64,000 nt of DNA, taken from positions 35,827 through 99,826 of the forward strand of contig NZ_WBMS02000032.1 in the NCBI RefSeq assembly GCF_008923205.2, written 5' to 3'. The position numbers and the translations under genes were made by a program. The stretch comes from Actinomadura physcomitrii (GTDB taxonomy: Bacteria; Actinomycetota; Actinomycetes; Streptosporangiales; Streptosporangiaceae). The notes under the pieces were generated by a model. It saw nothing but the letters and a program-made list of their open reading frames with translations. It ran no database searches and was not told the DNA's origin. Position 1 is the stretch's first letter; each line of letters opens with the position of its first letter. Positions 17,599 through 25,507 of the stretch are shown here, in pieces.

Positions 17599-18861
17599 GT
17601 GACGGCACCGCTGGATGAGCAACAGATCGCGTATCGAAGTCACACCGTGTGGTTCTGGCCGGTGGTCTGGCCGGTCGCCATCGCGCTCAGGTGGTTTCTC
17701 GATTGGGACGCCCTGGGGCCGTTGGCCCTGTGGATCCCTGCCATCGCGCTGCAGGAGGTGAACGCGGTCCTGATAGCCCTGCGCGCCCGGCGCGGTCTGA
17801 CGCTCACGGCGCGCGAGATCATCTGGCACAAGTACGAGCTGCGGCTTTCGTGGGCCAACGTGACGGCGGTGGAGTGCATCGCCCATGGGGGCGGCGCGCG
17901 GCTGGTCGTCCGCGTCGCCGACTCAGGCCAAGCGCTGGAGGACGTGGCGCGCCCGGCCCGCCTGGCGCTCCGCGGGAACCTGCGGCGATTCGGGGCACCG
18001 ATCGCGTTGCCCGCCGGGCGCCTCGCGCGTCCCGCGGCCGAGGTCATCGAGGCGGCCGACCGGCTGCGGCGCGCGTACGAGCCGCCTTCGGGGGTCCGGG
18101 GGTTCGCGGCCCGTTCCGTCTCACCGGAGCGGCAACGGGCCCGAAAGATCGCGCGCGTGTGGGCCAGGCTGGCGAGTGCGGGCCTCGGTGTGCTGCTGGT
18201 GAGCACCGTCATCATCGACAGCCTGTCGTCGGACTCGGAGCCGCAGCTCGCCTTCGAGTACAAGCGGATCTCCGCCCCGGGTTACATGGACCAGCTCCTC
18301 ACGATGACCAACTACGGCTTCACCGCCGTGGCGCCGACGCTGCAGCTGGATCCGCTCGACCGGGCGGGGCATGTGCTCCATGGCATCACCGTCCGGACCG
18401 CGTACGGAAGTGACCGCGGCCTGGTCGTCCTGCCGCCCCGCTCGACCGGCGGCGACGTGCTCGCCTTCGACGGGCCCGGGTCCCGGAACGTCGCGGGCGT
18501 CCGGGTGACCGTACGGCACCGGGAGCGCTCGAAGCAGCCGGCGAGGGCCGCCAGGGAACTGGAGGCGCGCCCGTCGCGAGACGGCACGTCCACCGAGCCC
18601 GGCCAGGACTTCGACACCGTGCTGCTGCACAACACCAACGGCTTCAGGGTCGCCGTACGGCTGGTGTGCATCATCTGGGAGGACCCGCCCCCGGGAGCCC
18701 CGCAGCAGATGGTGCGCAGCCTCCCCATCGGCGACCTGGTCTCCATCGCCCCCTACGACGAGGCCCGGGTGCCGGTGACCGGAACGGTCCGGCACCTGGC
18801 CCAGGACTGCGGAAGCGTCAAGGCCTACTACTCGTCTCCCGACACACCGAGCACCGTGTAG
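17599..18861 (+). CDS. Hypothetical membrane protein, PH-like domain plus extracytoplasmic domain
   Basis: A 420-residue protein with two hydrophobic N-terminal segments (about residues 17-62), then a soluble stretch resembling bacterial PH-like domains (GLTLTAREIIWHKYELRLSW). A further transmembrane helix is at about 193-208 (LASAGLGVLLVSTVIID). The C-terminal 200 residues would be outside the cell if the N-terminus is inside, and have beta-rich character with several hydrophobic strands. The start is a GTG with only a weak ribosome-binding site. I cannot assign a function. The stop at 18861 is about 165 bases before the next, broken, kinase gene. Confidence 0.72.
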   Translation: MTAPLDEQQIAYRSHTVWFWPVVWPVAIALRWFLDWDALGPLALWIPAIALQEVNAVLIALRARRGLTLTAREIIWHKYELRLSWANVTAVECIAHGGGARLVVRVADSGQALEDVARPARLALRGNLRRFGAPIALPAGRLARPAAEVIEAADRLRRAYEPPSGVRGFAARSVSPERQRARKIARVWARLASAGLGVLLVSTVIIDSLSSDSEPQLAFEYKRISAPGYMDQLLTMTNYGFTAVAPTLQLDPLDRAGHVLHGITVRTAYGSDRGLVVLPPRSTGGDVLAFDGPGSRNVAGVRVTVRHRERSKQPARAARELEARPSRDGTSTEPGQDFDTVLLHNTNGFRVAVRLVCIIWEDPPPGAPQQMVRSLPIGDLVSIAPYDEARVPVTGTVRHLAQDCGSVKAYYSSPDTPSTV

Positions 18862-19025
18862 GGGGCTTGCCCGCCCGGTGACCGACGACGGCCGCGCCCC
18901 TGCGGTCGGCGTCTTTGGGTGGGTCTGTGGCGAACTCCACCGGTTCGCGGGGCATCACAGTGATCGATCGTGGCGGTTCGCCGCCGCCGGTGCCGCCTCG
19001 AGCCGGGAAGGAGCCGTCGGGTTTG

Positions 19026-19751
19026 GTGGATCGGTTGGAGCCCGGGGATCCCGAGCGGATCGGGGAGTTCTGGCTGGCGGGACGGCTGGGCGCCGGCGGG
19101 CAGGGCGTGGTGTACGAGGCCTACGCTCCCGACGGGGCGCGGGTCGCGGTGAAGGTCCTGCACGGGGCGGCGGGTTCGCCGCATGAGCTGGAGCAGATGG
19201 CGGCTGAGGCGCGGGCCGCGCAGCGGGTCGCCTCGTTCTGCACGGCGCGGATCGTCCAGGTGCGGTTGAAGCCGCCGCTGCCCTACATCGTCAGCGAGTA
19301 CATCGACGGGCTGAGCCTGCAGGCGCAGCGCACCGCCGCCCGGCAACGCGACACCGCCACCCGGCAGCGCGACACCGTCGTGTCCGGCCAGCTCGTCACC
19401 CGAAGCGAACAGGCCGCGGACCCGACCGTCGCGGCGCTCCTCGCCGTCGCGTCACGCAGTATCCAGAGAACACCGGAGAACCGTGCCCGCCTCCTCGACC
19501 TCCTGGCCGAACCGGAACACGGCATCATCACCGGCAACGCCGACACCGTGCTGTCGGTGGCGTTCAGTCCCGACGGCCGCTCTCTGGCCACGGGAAGCGC
19601 CGACGAGACCGCGCGGCTGTGGGATGTGGCGATGCCCCAGGACAAGGACCTCGTCGGCGCCGTCTGCAAAGCGGCCGGGCGCACGCTGACCCGCCAGGAA
19701 TGGGCCGAGTACGCGCCGTCCGGAATCGAATACCGGAACCTCTGCCCCTGA
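19026..19751 (+). pseudogene. Ser/Thr kinase - WD40 protein with a large internal deletion
   Basis: The first 95 residues are a kinase N-lobe: the glycine loop is LGAGGQGVVYEAY, the ATP lysine is VAVKVL and the hinge is YIVSEYIDG. The frame then runs directly into a short repeat (RQRDTA, RQRDTV), a helical linker and a single WD40 blade (SVAFSPDGRSLATGSADETARLWDV), followed by a tail ending in EYRNLCP. The catalytic HRD and DFG motifs and the other blades are missing. The parent was probably a kinase-WD40 protein of the usual actinobacterial type that lost its middle in frame. The start may be TTG 19023 or GTG 19026, with AAGGAG at 19008-19013. A catalytically dead product is possible. Confidence 0.75.
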
Positions 19752-19764
19752 CTGGGGTGCGCTG

Positions 19765-20697
19765 TCAGGGGTGTGCGGCGGCTGCCCGGCGGTGGTTCTG
19801 CCGGTAGCGCGCTGGTGACATGCCCGCGATACGGGTGAAGGCGTGGCTGAAGGTGCTCTCGGACGCGTACCCGAGCCGCTCGGCCAGCGCGGCGATCGTC
19901 GTATCGGACGTTCGCAGAGCGCGCTGGGCGAGCCTGATGCGCCAGTGGGACAGGTAGGTCAGAGGCGGCTGCCCCGACACCTGCTGGAACCGGCGGGCGA
20001 AGTGGCTGCGGGACATGCTCGCCGCGGACGCCAGTTCGGGAAGGCTCCACCCCCGGCCGGGGTCGGCGTGCATGAGGCGGACCGCCGGACGGAGCCGGGG
20101 GTCCGTCAGAAGGCGCAGCCAGCCGGGGGGCACCACCGCTTCTTGCCGCATGCCCGCGCGGAGTGCCTCCAACAGCAGTAGCTGTGCGTACTGGTCGGCG
20201 GCGAAGCCCGCGCCGGCACGGTCGCTCTCGCTCTCCTGGACGATCCGCTCCAGCAGACGCCGCATCTCTCCCGCCTCCGCGTCGTCGGCGGCGGCGTGGA
20301 GCACGGGCGGAAGGGCCGTTGTGAACAGGTCCGCCGACATGGGATCGAGGTCGACGTGTCCGCCGATGACGACGACGTCCGGCTCACCGGCGCCGACCTG
20401 GGAGAAGAGCCCCAGCTTCTGAGGCGGCTCCCGGACGGCGACGCGGGCAAGACCCGGGTCACTGCACAGGACGGTGGCGTCGACGCCGCAGAGCACTGCG
20501 GCATCGCCTGGTCCGAGGCGCACGGGCGCTTGATCGTCGGCTATCAGCCAGCAGGAGCCGCTCACCACCGCGTCGATCTTGACCAGCGCGTCGGGTCGCG
20601 AGCCGAGCGACCATTCCCCGCCCGCCCGCAGGCCCCCGGTGATGACGCAGCGCGCCTCCACGACGTCGAGCACCTCGGAGACAGGGTCGCGGACCAT
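19765..20697 (-). CDS. AraC-family transcriptional regulator with cupin sensor
   Basis: A 310-residue regulator. The N-terminal half is the cupin-like AraC sensor (GSRPDALVKIDAVVSGSCWLI, then PGDAAVLCG). The C-terminal 100 residues hold the two helix-turn-helices (SLPELASAASMSRSHFARRF and TIAALAERLGYASESTFSHAF). It is divergent from the hydrolase gene at 20771, with 73 bp between starts, so it likely controls that gene and itself. The start at 20697 is chosen because the domain begins soon after it. The alternative at 20736 lacks a ribosome-binding site and would come within 35 bp of the hydrolase start. Confidence 0.88.
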   Translation of the reverse strand: MVRDPVSEVLDVVEARCVITGGLRAGGEWSLGSRPDALVKIDAVVSGSCWLIADDQAPVRLGPGDAAVLCGVDATVLCSDPGLARVAVREPPQKLGLFSQVGAGEPDVVVIGGHVDLDPMSADLFTTALPPVLHAAADDAEAGEMRRLLERIVQESESDRAGAGFAADQYAQLLLLEALRAGMRQEAVVPPGWLRLLTDPRLRPAVRLMHADPGRGWSLPELASAASMSRSHFARRFQQVSGQPPLTYLSHWRIRLAQRALRTSDTTIAALAERLGYASESTFSHAFTRIAGMSPARYRQNHRRAAAAHP

Positions 20698-20770
20698 GAC
20701 CGGATTCTCGGACAAGAAACCGGCACTCGCAAACATTCAGAGTCTCATGGTCGGCCTCCAGACTCGAGGC

Positions 20771-21688
20771 ATGCCATCCGTCACATTCAAGAACCGGAAC
20801 CTCGAACTCGCCGGCGACCTCCGCCTCCCCGCCGGGTTCGACCCGGCCGAGACCTACGCCGCGATCATCTGCGTCCATCCCGGAAGCGGTGTCAAGGAGC
20901 AGACCGCCGGCCTGTACGCGGCCAAGATGGCCGAGCGCGGCTACGCGGCCCTCGCCTTCGACGCCTCCTACCAGGGCGAAAGCGGTGGCGAGCCCCGCTA
21001 CGCGGAGGAACCGGCATCGCGCGTCGAGGACATCCGATGCGCGGTCGACCACCTCGTGACACTCGACTTCATCGACGAGGACCGCATCGGCGTGCTCGGC
21101 ATCTGCGCCGGCGGCGGCTACGCCGTCAACGCCGCCATGACGGAACACCGCATCTCCGCCGTGGGCGCCGTGTCCCCGATCAACATCGGCCGAGCCCGGC
21201 GCGAGGGCGGAAACGCGGTGGAGCTGCTGGAGGAGGCCGGCCGCCAACGAACCATCGAGGCCCGCACCGGACGGGCAGATCTCCGTCCGTGGATTCCAGA
21301 CACCCCGGAAGAGGCGCGCGCGGCCGGGATCACCGACGCGGACGTGCTCGAAGCGGTGGACTACTACCGCACTCCCAGAGGCCGGCACCCGAACTCGACC
21401 AACCGGCTGCGGTTCGTCAGCGTCGCGTCGGTGATCGCCTTCGACGCCTTCCACCTCGTCGAAGAGCTCCTCACCCAGCCCTTGCAGGTCGTCGTGGGCG
21501 ACCGGGTCGGCGGCTTCGGGTCCTATCGCGACGGATACGAGCTCTTCCGCCGGGCCACCTCCGACAAGGCCCTGCGGGTGGTGGACGGCGCCGGCCACTA
21601 CGACCTCTACGACGTACCGCAGTACGTCGACCAGGCCGTCGAAACGCTCACCGCCTTCTTCGACACGAACCTCGCCGGCCGGCGGTGA
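20771..21688 (+). CDS. Alpha/beta hydrolase, YcjY/dienelactone-hydrolase-like
   Basis: A 305-residue alpha/beta hydrolase. The nucleophile elbow reads GICAGGGYA (about residues 117-125), with cysteine in place of the usual serine, as in YcjY-like and dienelactone hydrolases. The catalytic histidine is in GAGHYDLYD near residue 277. The oxyanion region is HPGSGVKEQTAG near residue 37. The substrate is unknown. GAGGC lies directly before the start. Its position opposite the AraC gene suggests induction by a small molecule sensed by that regulator. Confidence 0.85.
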   Translation: MPSVTFKNRNLELAGDLRLPAGFDPAETYAAIICVHPGSGVKEQTAGLYAAKMAERGYAALAFDASYQGESGGEPRYAEEPASRVEDIRCAVDHLVTLDFIDEDRIGVLGICAGGGYAVNAAMTEHRISAVGAVSPINIGRARREGGNAVELLEEAGRQRTIEARTGRADLRPWIPDTPEEARAAGITDADVLEAVDYYRTPRGRHPNSTNRLRFVSVASVIAFDAFHLVEELLTQPLQVVVGDRVGGFGSYRDGYELFRRATSDKALRVVDGAGHYDLYDVPQYVDQAVETLTAFFDTNLAGRR

Positions 21689-21776
21689 CCCCTCGGGGGG
21701 ACGCGGGCTCCCCGAGGGCGGGCCGGAGGGCGAAGGGCGCCGACAGTCCGGTTGCATTGTGCGGAAGCTGGATCAC

Positions 21777-21926
21777 ATGGGTTGCCCGACGGTGACCGGT
21801 GACCTCCTGCTGCTTCACACGCTGGAGGAGGAGGACGAAGAAGAGGAGTTCTACGACACCGAGCAGGACGTCTACTTCGCTCAGGCGCAGATGGCGTGGT
21901 CCATGTCCGAACGAGCGCCGGTGTAG
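21777..21926 (+). CDS. Possible 49-residue acidic small protein
   Basis: A short frame with about 84% G/C at third positions. It starts MGCPTVTGDLLLLHTLEE, contains a run of acidic residues (EEEDEEEEF) and ends in MSERAPV. GGAAG lies about ten bases upstream. It belongs to no family I know. It may be a real small protein or the end of a lost gene, since the following 1.3 kb is full of remnants. I see nothing else in 21927-22132. Confidence 0.35.
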   Translation: MGCPTVTGDLLLLHTLEEEDEEEEFYDTEQDVYFAQAQMAWSMSERAPV

Positions 21927-22132
21927 TGGCCTTGCGATAACCGTGCGCGCCGCGCAGCCGCGGTCACCGACTGCTGCGCCGCCCGGTCGTCCTCAAGCTC
22001 CGGCGCCGGTCGCCCACGGACCGGCTTTCGGTGACGCTGCCGGTGGCCGGCGTCTCACCGCCCATCGCCGGATCGCGTCCGTGCGGCTAAAATCGACCGC
22101 ACTGCCAGCCGGGCGAGCCGAGCGAGTCAGGA

Positions 22133-22441
22133 ATGGCCGAGTCACCGTCGGATAGGCCTCGTGTGAGCGTCACGGGCGGGCGCGGTATTCAGGTCGGCGA
22201 CCGGAATTACCAGGTCAACATCGCCATCGGGGACCGGCCCGGCCGCCCGGTGGTGTTCGCGCCGGAGGAGCGGCTGCCGGAGGAGTATCCGCCCAGTTCC
22301 CTGCTCCGCGGCGACTACGAGATCGTCCCGTTCACCGGCCGGACGGCCGAGCTTCGCTCAAGATCGAGCTGGGTCCCGTCACGGACACGGCCGCCGGCCG
22401 CCGCGACGGCTTCGAGAGCGCCCGCGAGTCCCTCCGACTGA
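22133..22441 (+). pseudogene. N-terminal remnant of an NLR/STAND-like protein with a RHIM-like motif
   Basis: The first 75 residues resemble the start of large actinobacterial signalling proteins. A glycine-rich GGRGIQVGDRNYQVNI segment (residues 15-30) matches the I/V-Q-I/V-G-x-x-N core of RHIM-like bacterial amyloid signalling motifs. It is followed by SSLLRGDYEIVPFTGRTAEL, the region that normally precedes a NACHT/STAND-type ATPase. Right after this the frame becomes low-complexity and ends, so the ATPase and sensor domains are gone. The ATG at 22133 has a weak upstream site. A terminator hairpin follows. I call it a truncated gene with good support for the N-terminal match and moderate support for the parent family. 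Confidence 0.6.
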
Positions 22442-22467
22442 TGCGCTGCGTCCTGCGCCTGCCCGAG

Positions 22468-22499
22468 GGGATCGCTCGTCCGGCCGAACGAGCGATCCC
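22468..22499. terminator. Bidirectional hairpin terminator
   Basis: A perfect 12-bp stem, GGGATCGCTCGT at 22468-22479 with its complement at 22488-22499 and an 8-base loop. It separates the plus-strand RHIM remnant from the convergent minus-strand Ig-like fragment ending at 22529. Confidence 0.75.
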
Positions 22500-22528
22500 T
22501 TCGGTGCCGTCCCATCAGCGCTTCGCCG

Positions 22529-23116
22529 TCAGGACGCGGGTTCCACGAGGAGGTCGGTCTGCCAGCGCGACCCACCCGGGATGGCGGCCGTCACGGTCGC
22601 GAACGCAAGGTCGGTCACCGGCGACGTGGTGCCTTGGAAGGTCACCGAGGACTGCCCGGCCGGAATGGTCACCTCGGCGGGGGGTTGGACCGCCGGGTCA
22701 TCGCTGTCAAGCCGGACCGTGACAGGTTCGCTCGTCGTCGTCCCCAGGCGGACCGTGCCCTCGAACTGTTCCCCGCCGGTGACCGACCAGGGCCGGATGT
22801 CGAGTCCGATGATGCCGGGGCGGACGCGGACGGTCTGGCTCCGGCTTCCCACGCCCTCGATGTTCGCCGTCACGGTGACGTCCGCGTCGGTCGGGATGCG
22901 CGAGCTCTTCGGCCGGGGAACGTCCATTCCGAGGGCGCCCTGCGGGATGGTCATGCTCGCTGGGACCTGGAGAGCCGGGTTGTCGCTTTCCAGGTCGACG
23001 ACCATCCCTCCCGCGGGGGCCGTGCCGTTCAGTCCGACAGTGATGGACGGGTCATCGCCGCTGACGATCGTCGAGTGGCCCCCGAAGTCGACGAACTTCA
23101 GGCCGGGCTGCAGCAC
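22529..23116 (-). pseudogene. C-terminal fragment of a protein with Ig-like repeats
   Basis: The 195 readable residues contain two to three copies of a beta-sandwich repeat of about 75 residues, with matching cores such as VDLESDNPALQVPASMTIPQG and VRLDSDDPAVQPPAEVTIPAGQ, and a final GGSRWQTDLLVEPAS. Such repeats occur in surface or secreted proteins. No signal peptide is present, the only start (GTG at 23116) has no ribosome-binding site, and the frame stays open upstream without a sensible N-terminus. The gene has therefore probably lost its 5' part. Its 3' end is intact and followed by a terminator. Confidence 0.6.
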
Positions 23117-23346
23117 GAGCGGCCCGGCCGGAGACAGCGAGGACGAGCGCGACGGGGACGCAGAGAGCCGCCCTCGCGCACCCTGCTGGAGCCGATCGGC
23201 ATCACCGGGGCGTTCTGAGGTGCCATGGTCGGCGCACTTCCGGGCGGTCGATCGTCCGCACTCCGGAGGTCTGTCCGCCCGGGGCGGCGCGGGCGAACCT
23301 GGTGCGATAAGTCCGGGAGAGACGCCTTCAGAGGAGATGAGGCCTG

Positions 23347-23982
23347 GTGAGTCCGAAGGGGAGCGTGAAGCCGGCCATCGTGCGCCAGTTCGCCCGGCCG
23401 CGGGGGGCGGCCGGGCACATCGCGGGCTGGATCATGGCGCACCGCGGTTCCAACGTCCAACGCAACCAGTGGGTCGTCTCCCTGCTGGAGGTCCAGCCGG
23501 GACAGCGGATCCTCGAGGTCGGCTTCGGTCCGGGCGTGGCCCTCGCCGAGACGGTGCGGCGGGTGGGGGCCACCGGGCACGTCTATGGCATCGACCGCTC
23601 CGAGGTGATGCTCCGACACGCCTCCCGGCGCAATGCCGCCGCCGTCCGGGCCGGCCGGATCACGCTGGTTCAGGCACCGGTGGAGGCGCTGCCCGCCGGG
23701 TTCGAAGGTCCCTTCGACGCCGTCTACGCCGTCAACTCCTTGGAGTTCTGGGCGTTACCGGCCGAGCGGCTGGCGCAACTGCAGCGGCGGCTCGTACCGG
23801 GCGGCCGCCTCGCCATCGCCACGCAACCGCGCGGCGCGGACGCCGCGCGCGACCCGGCTCTCGCCGCCCGGGAGCGGATGGAGATGTTCGAGCGGGCCGG
23901 GCTCACCGGCGTCCGGTCCCACACGCTCCCGCTCCATCCGCCTGTGGTCTGCGTCATCGGCGCCAAGGGGACCGGCGGCTGA
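23347..23982 (+). CDS. Class I SAM-dependent methyltransferase
   Basis: A 211-residue methyltransferase with motif I ILEVGFGPGVAL (about residues 55-66), an acidic residue after strand 2 (YGIDRS), and motif post-I/IV regions DAVYAVNSLEFW and LVPGGRLAIATQP. It is close in type to small-molecule (ubiquinone/phospholipid-like) methyltransferases. The GTG start has GAGG just upstream. It is convergent with the LuxR gene, only 11 bases apart. The substrate is unknown. Confidence 0.87.
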   Translation: MSPKGSVKPAIVRQFARPRGAAGHIAGWIMAHRGSNVQRNQWVVSLLEVQPGQRILEVGFGPGVALAETVRRVGATGHVYGIDRSEVMLRHASRRNAAAVRAGRITLVQAPVEALPAGFEGPFDAVYAVNSLEFWALPAERLAQLQRRLVPGGRLAIATQPRGADAARDPALAARERMEMFERAGLTGVRSHTLPLHPPVVCVIGAKGTGG

Positions 23983-23993
23983 GCCCGGTCCGG

Positions 23994-24623
23994 TCAGCCG
24001 TCGCGGAGCATCTGGGCGACGAAGTGCGCACGGCTGGGCGAGTTCACCTTGTGCAGGACAGCCGAGACGTGCCGTTTCGCGCTGTGCAGGGAGATCCCCA
24101 GCCGGCCGGCGATCTGCCGGTTGCTGAACCCCTCGAGGAGCAGGGCGATGACGTCCTGTTCACGCGGGCTGAAGTAGGGCTGGACGCGCTGCGGCGGCGC
24201 TTTGGACGTCCTGACGCGTTCGAGCAGATGGTTGCCGACCTCCAGCGGCATCGGGAGCTCGCCGGCCAGGACGGCCTGGAGCGTGCCGACGAGCCTCGTG
24301 GCGGTGACGTCGTGCAGCATGATGTAGCCGTCGGCGTTCGCCCTCGCGGCCTGCTCCAGGTCGTCCAGTTCGGTACCGGCGACCACGTACAGGAGGCGGG
24401 AGTCGGGGAACCCGCTCCGCAGCCGCCGGTCGACGTCGGCGCCCGAGCCGGAGCCGACGATGCAGACGTCGGGTCGCCACCCGCCGCAGTGCACTTTCGG
24501 CGCGGCGAACAGTCCTTCCAGATCACCGTGGCATTCGAGATCATGGACCTCGCCGAGCCGTTCGAGTAGCGCGGCCAGGCCGCTGCGGATGAGTTCACGC
24601 GGTTCGACCACGGCGACATCCAC
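23994..24623 (-). CDS. LuxR-type regulator with atypical receiver-like domain
   Basis: A 209-residue NarL/FixJ-shaped protein. The C-terminal HTH is clear (FSPREQDVIALLLEGFSNRQ ... SLHSAKRHVSAVLHKV). The N-terminal domain has the receiver fold pattern (VAVVEPRELIRSGLAALL), but the phosphoacceptor site reads PDVCIVGSG, without the expected Asp, and the switch lysine is replaced (YIMLHD). It is therefore probably not controlled by phosphorylation. No histidine kinase is nearby. The 800-bp upstream gap is AT-richer than its surroundings. Confidence 0.85.
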   Translation of the reverse strand: MDVAVVEPRELIRSGLAALLERLGEVHDLECHGDLEGLFAAPKVHCGGWRPDVCIVGSGSGADVDRRLRSGFPDSRLLYVVAGTELDDLEQAARANADGYIMLHDVTATRLVGTLQAVLAGELPMPLEVGNHLLERVRTSKAPPQRVQPYFSPREQDVIALLLEGFSNRQIAGRLGISLHSAKRHVSAVLHKVNSPSRAHFVAQMLRDG

Positions 24624-25424
24624 AGGATTCTCCTCCCCTATCCTGCTTCCCGAGGCCGATCATGCACAGGCAAATCGGCAATGTCAAGAGCGATCGACAT
24701 CGCATTCACGACGCCCCTCGACTGAGATCAAAAAGATCATTCACGGCGACCGCGGGCAGAGAAATTCGTTCATCCGGAGTTCACCGACACCAAAACGGTG
24801 ATACCGCCGCGCCGATTTGGGGGCGCGAAGCCGGAACCCGGCGCTCGCATTCCCTATCAAATTGATATGAAATATCGCCATATCCGAGCCGCTCCAGGAA
24901 CGCGCGACCGGCCACGCACCGGCCCGCGAGCGACCGGGCGGAGACTGCGTCATGGGATGCGCCGGGTTCGGGTATCCGATGAGAATGAGCAGGTCATCGG
25001 CATTTCCGGTGTGCGACGACCCGCATGGGCGGCCACAGCGGCCAGACGGGCGCGCAAGGCCCCGGATTCGCACCGTCACCGGCCGACGGGCCCCCTCGAA
25101 CTTGCGGAATAACGTTCCAAGCGAAGCAGGTATTCTTCCGGCCGCCCGGAGTCGAGCAAGCACATAGTGCCAACGATGCCGATGTGTCGAGGCTCCGCCA
25201 CGGGAGTCGGCACGACGCGTTAGAAGCGAACACGGCAAAGGATCTCGACGAGCCGGCTCACCCGCAACTCGGCAACTATCATTCCATTTCGTGATTTGTC
25301 AACATCATGCTTTCACAGGTCACTCCATTCACCGCTCCATGTGGCGAGTACCTGGCGACGACGATCCGGATGCCGTGGCGGGGTTCCGGTGCCGGCCGCG
25401 AACGCCTCGGCCTGCCCGACCGCA
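24624..25424. other. AT-richer intergenic region without a supported gene
   Basis: About 800 bp with lower GC than its neighbours. No frame has convincing codon use or a start. It holds a perfect 13-bp palindrome, TATCAAATTGATA at 24855-24867, which could be an operator for the LuxR gene at its left edge. Short minus-strand frames here do not resemble known proteins. It may be the residue of deleted genes. Confidence 0.5.
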
Positions 25425-25507
25425 TTTGCCATTCCCGCAAGTTCTGTGGACCCCATCCCCGCGCGGCACCGATCGTGGTGCCCATGACGCAGAACTTCGA
25501 TGTCGCG
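25425..25507. promoter_or_regulatory. Divergent promoter block shared with 56.7 kb; relic XRE start
   Basis: This block is homologous to 56686-56767. The first 19 bases are identical, and 31 of the last 37 match, with an indel region between. At 56.7 kb the left part carries the start of an XRE-cupin regulator gene. Here the same minus-strand ATG (25432-25430) survives but the frame decays after a few codons (MANAVGQAEAF, stop at 25313). The right part here is the start of the intact oxidoreductase gene. It is probably the operator region of that gene. Confidence 0.6.

Noticed and set aside
25075..25120. A third copy of the XRE upstream motif (AACTTGCGG near 25098)
   Set aside because: Only about 13 bases match, with no start codon in the right place. 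It is too short to separate from chance.
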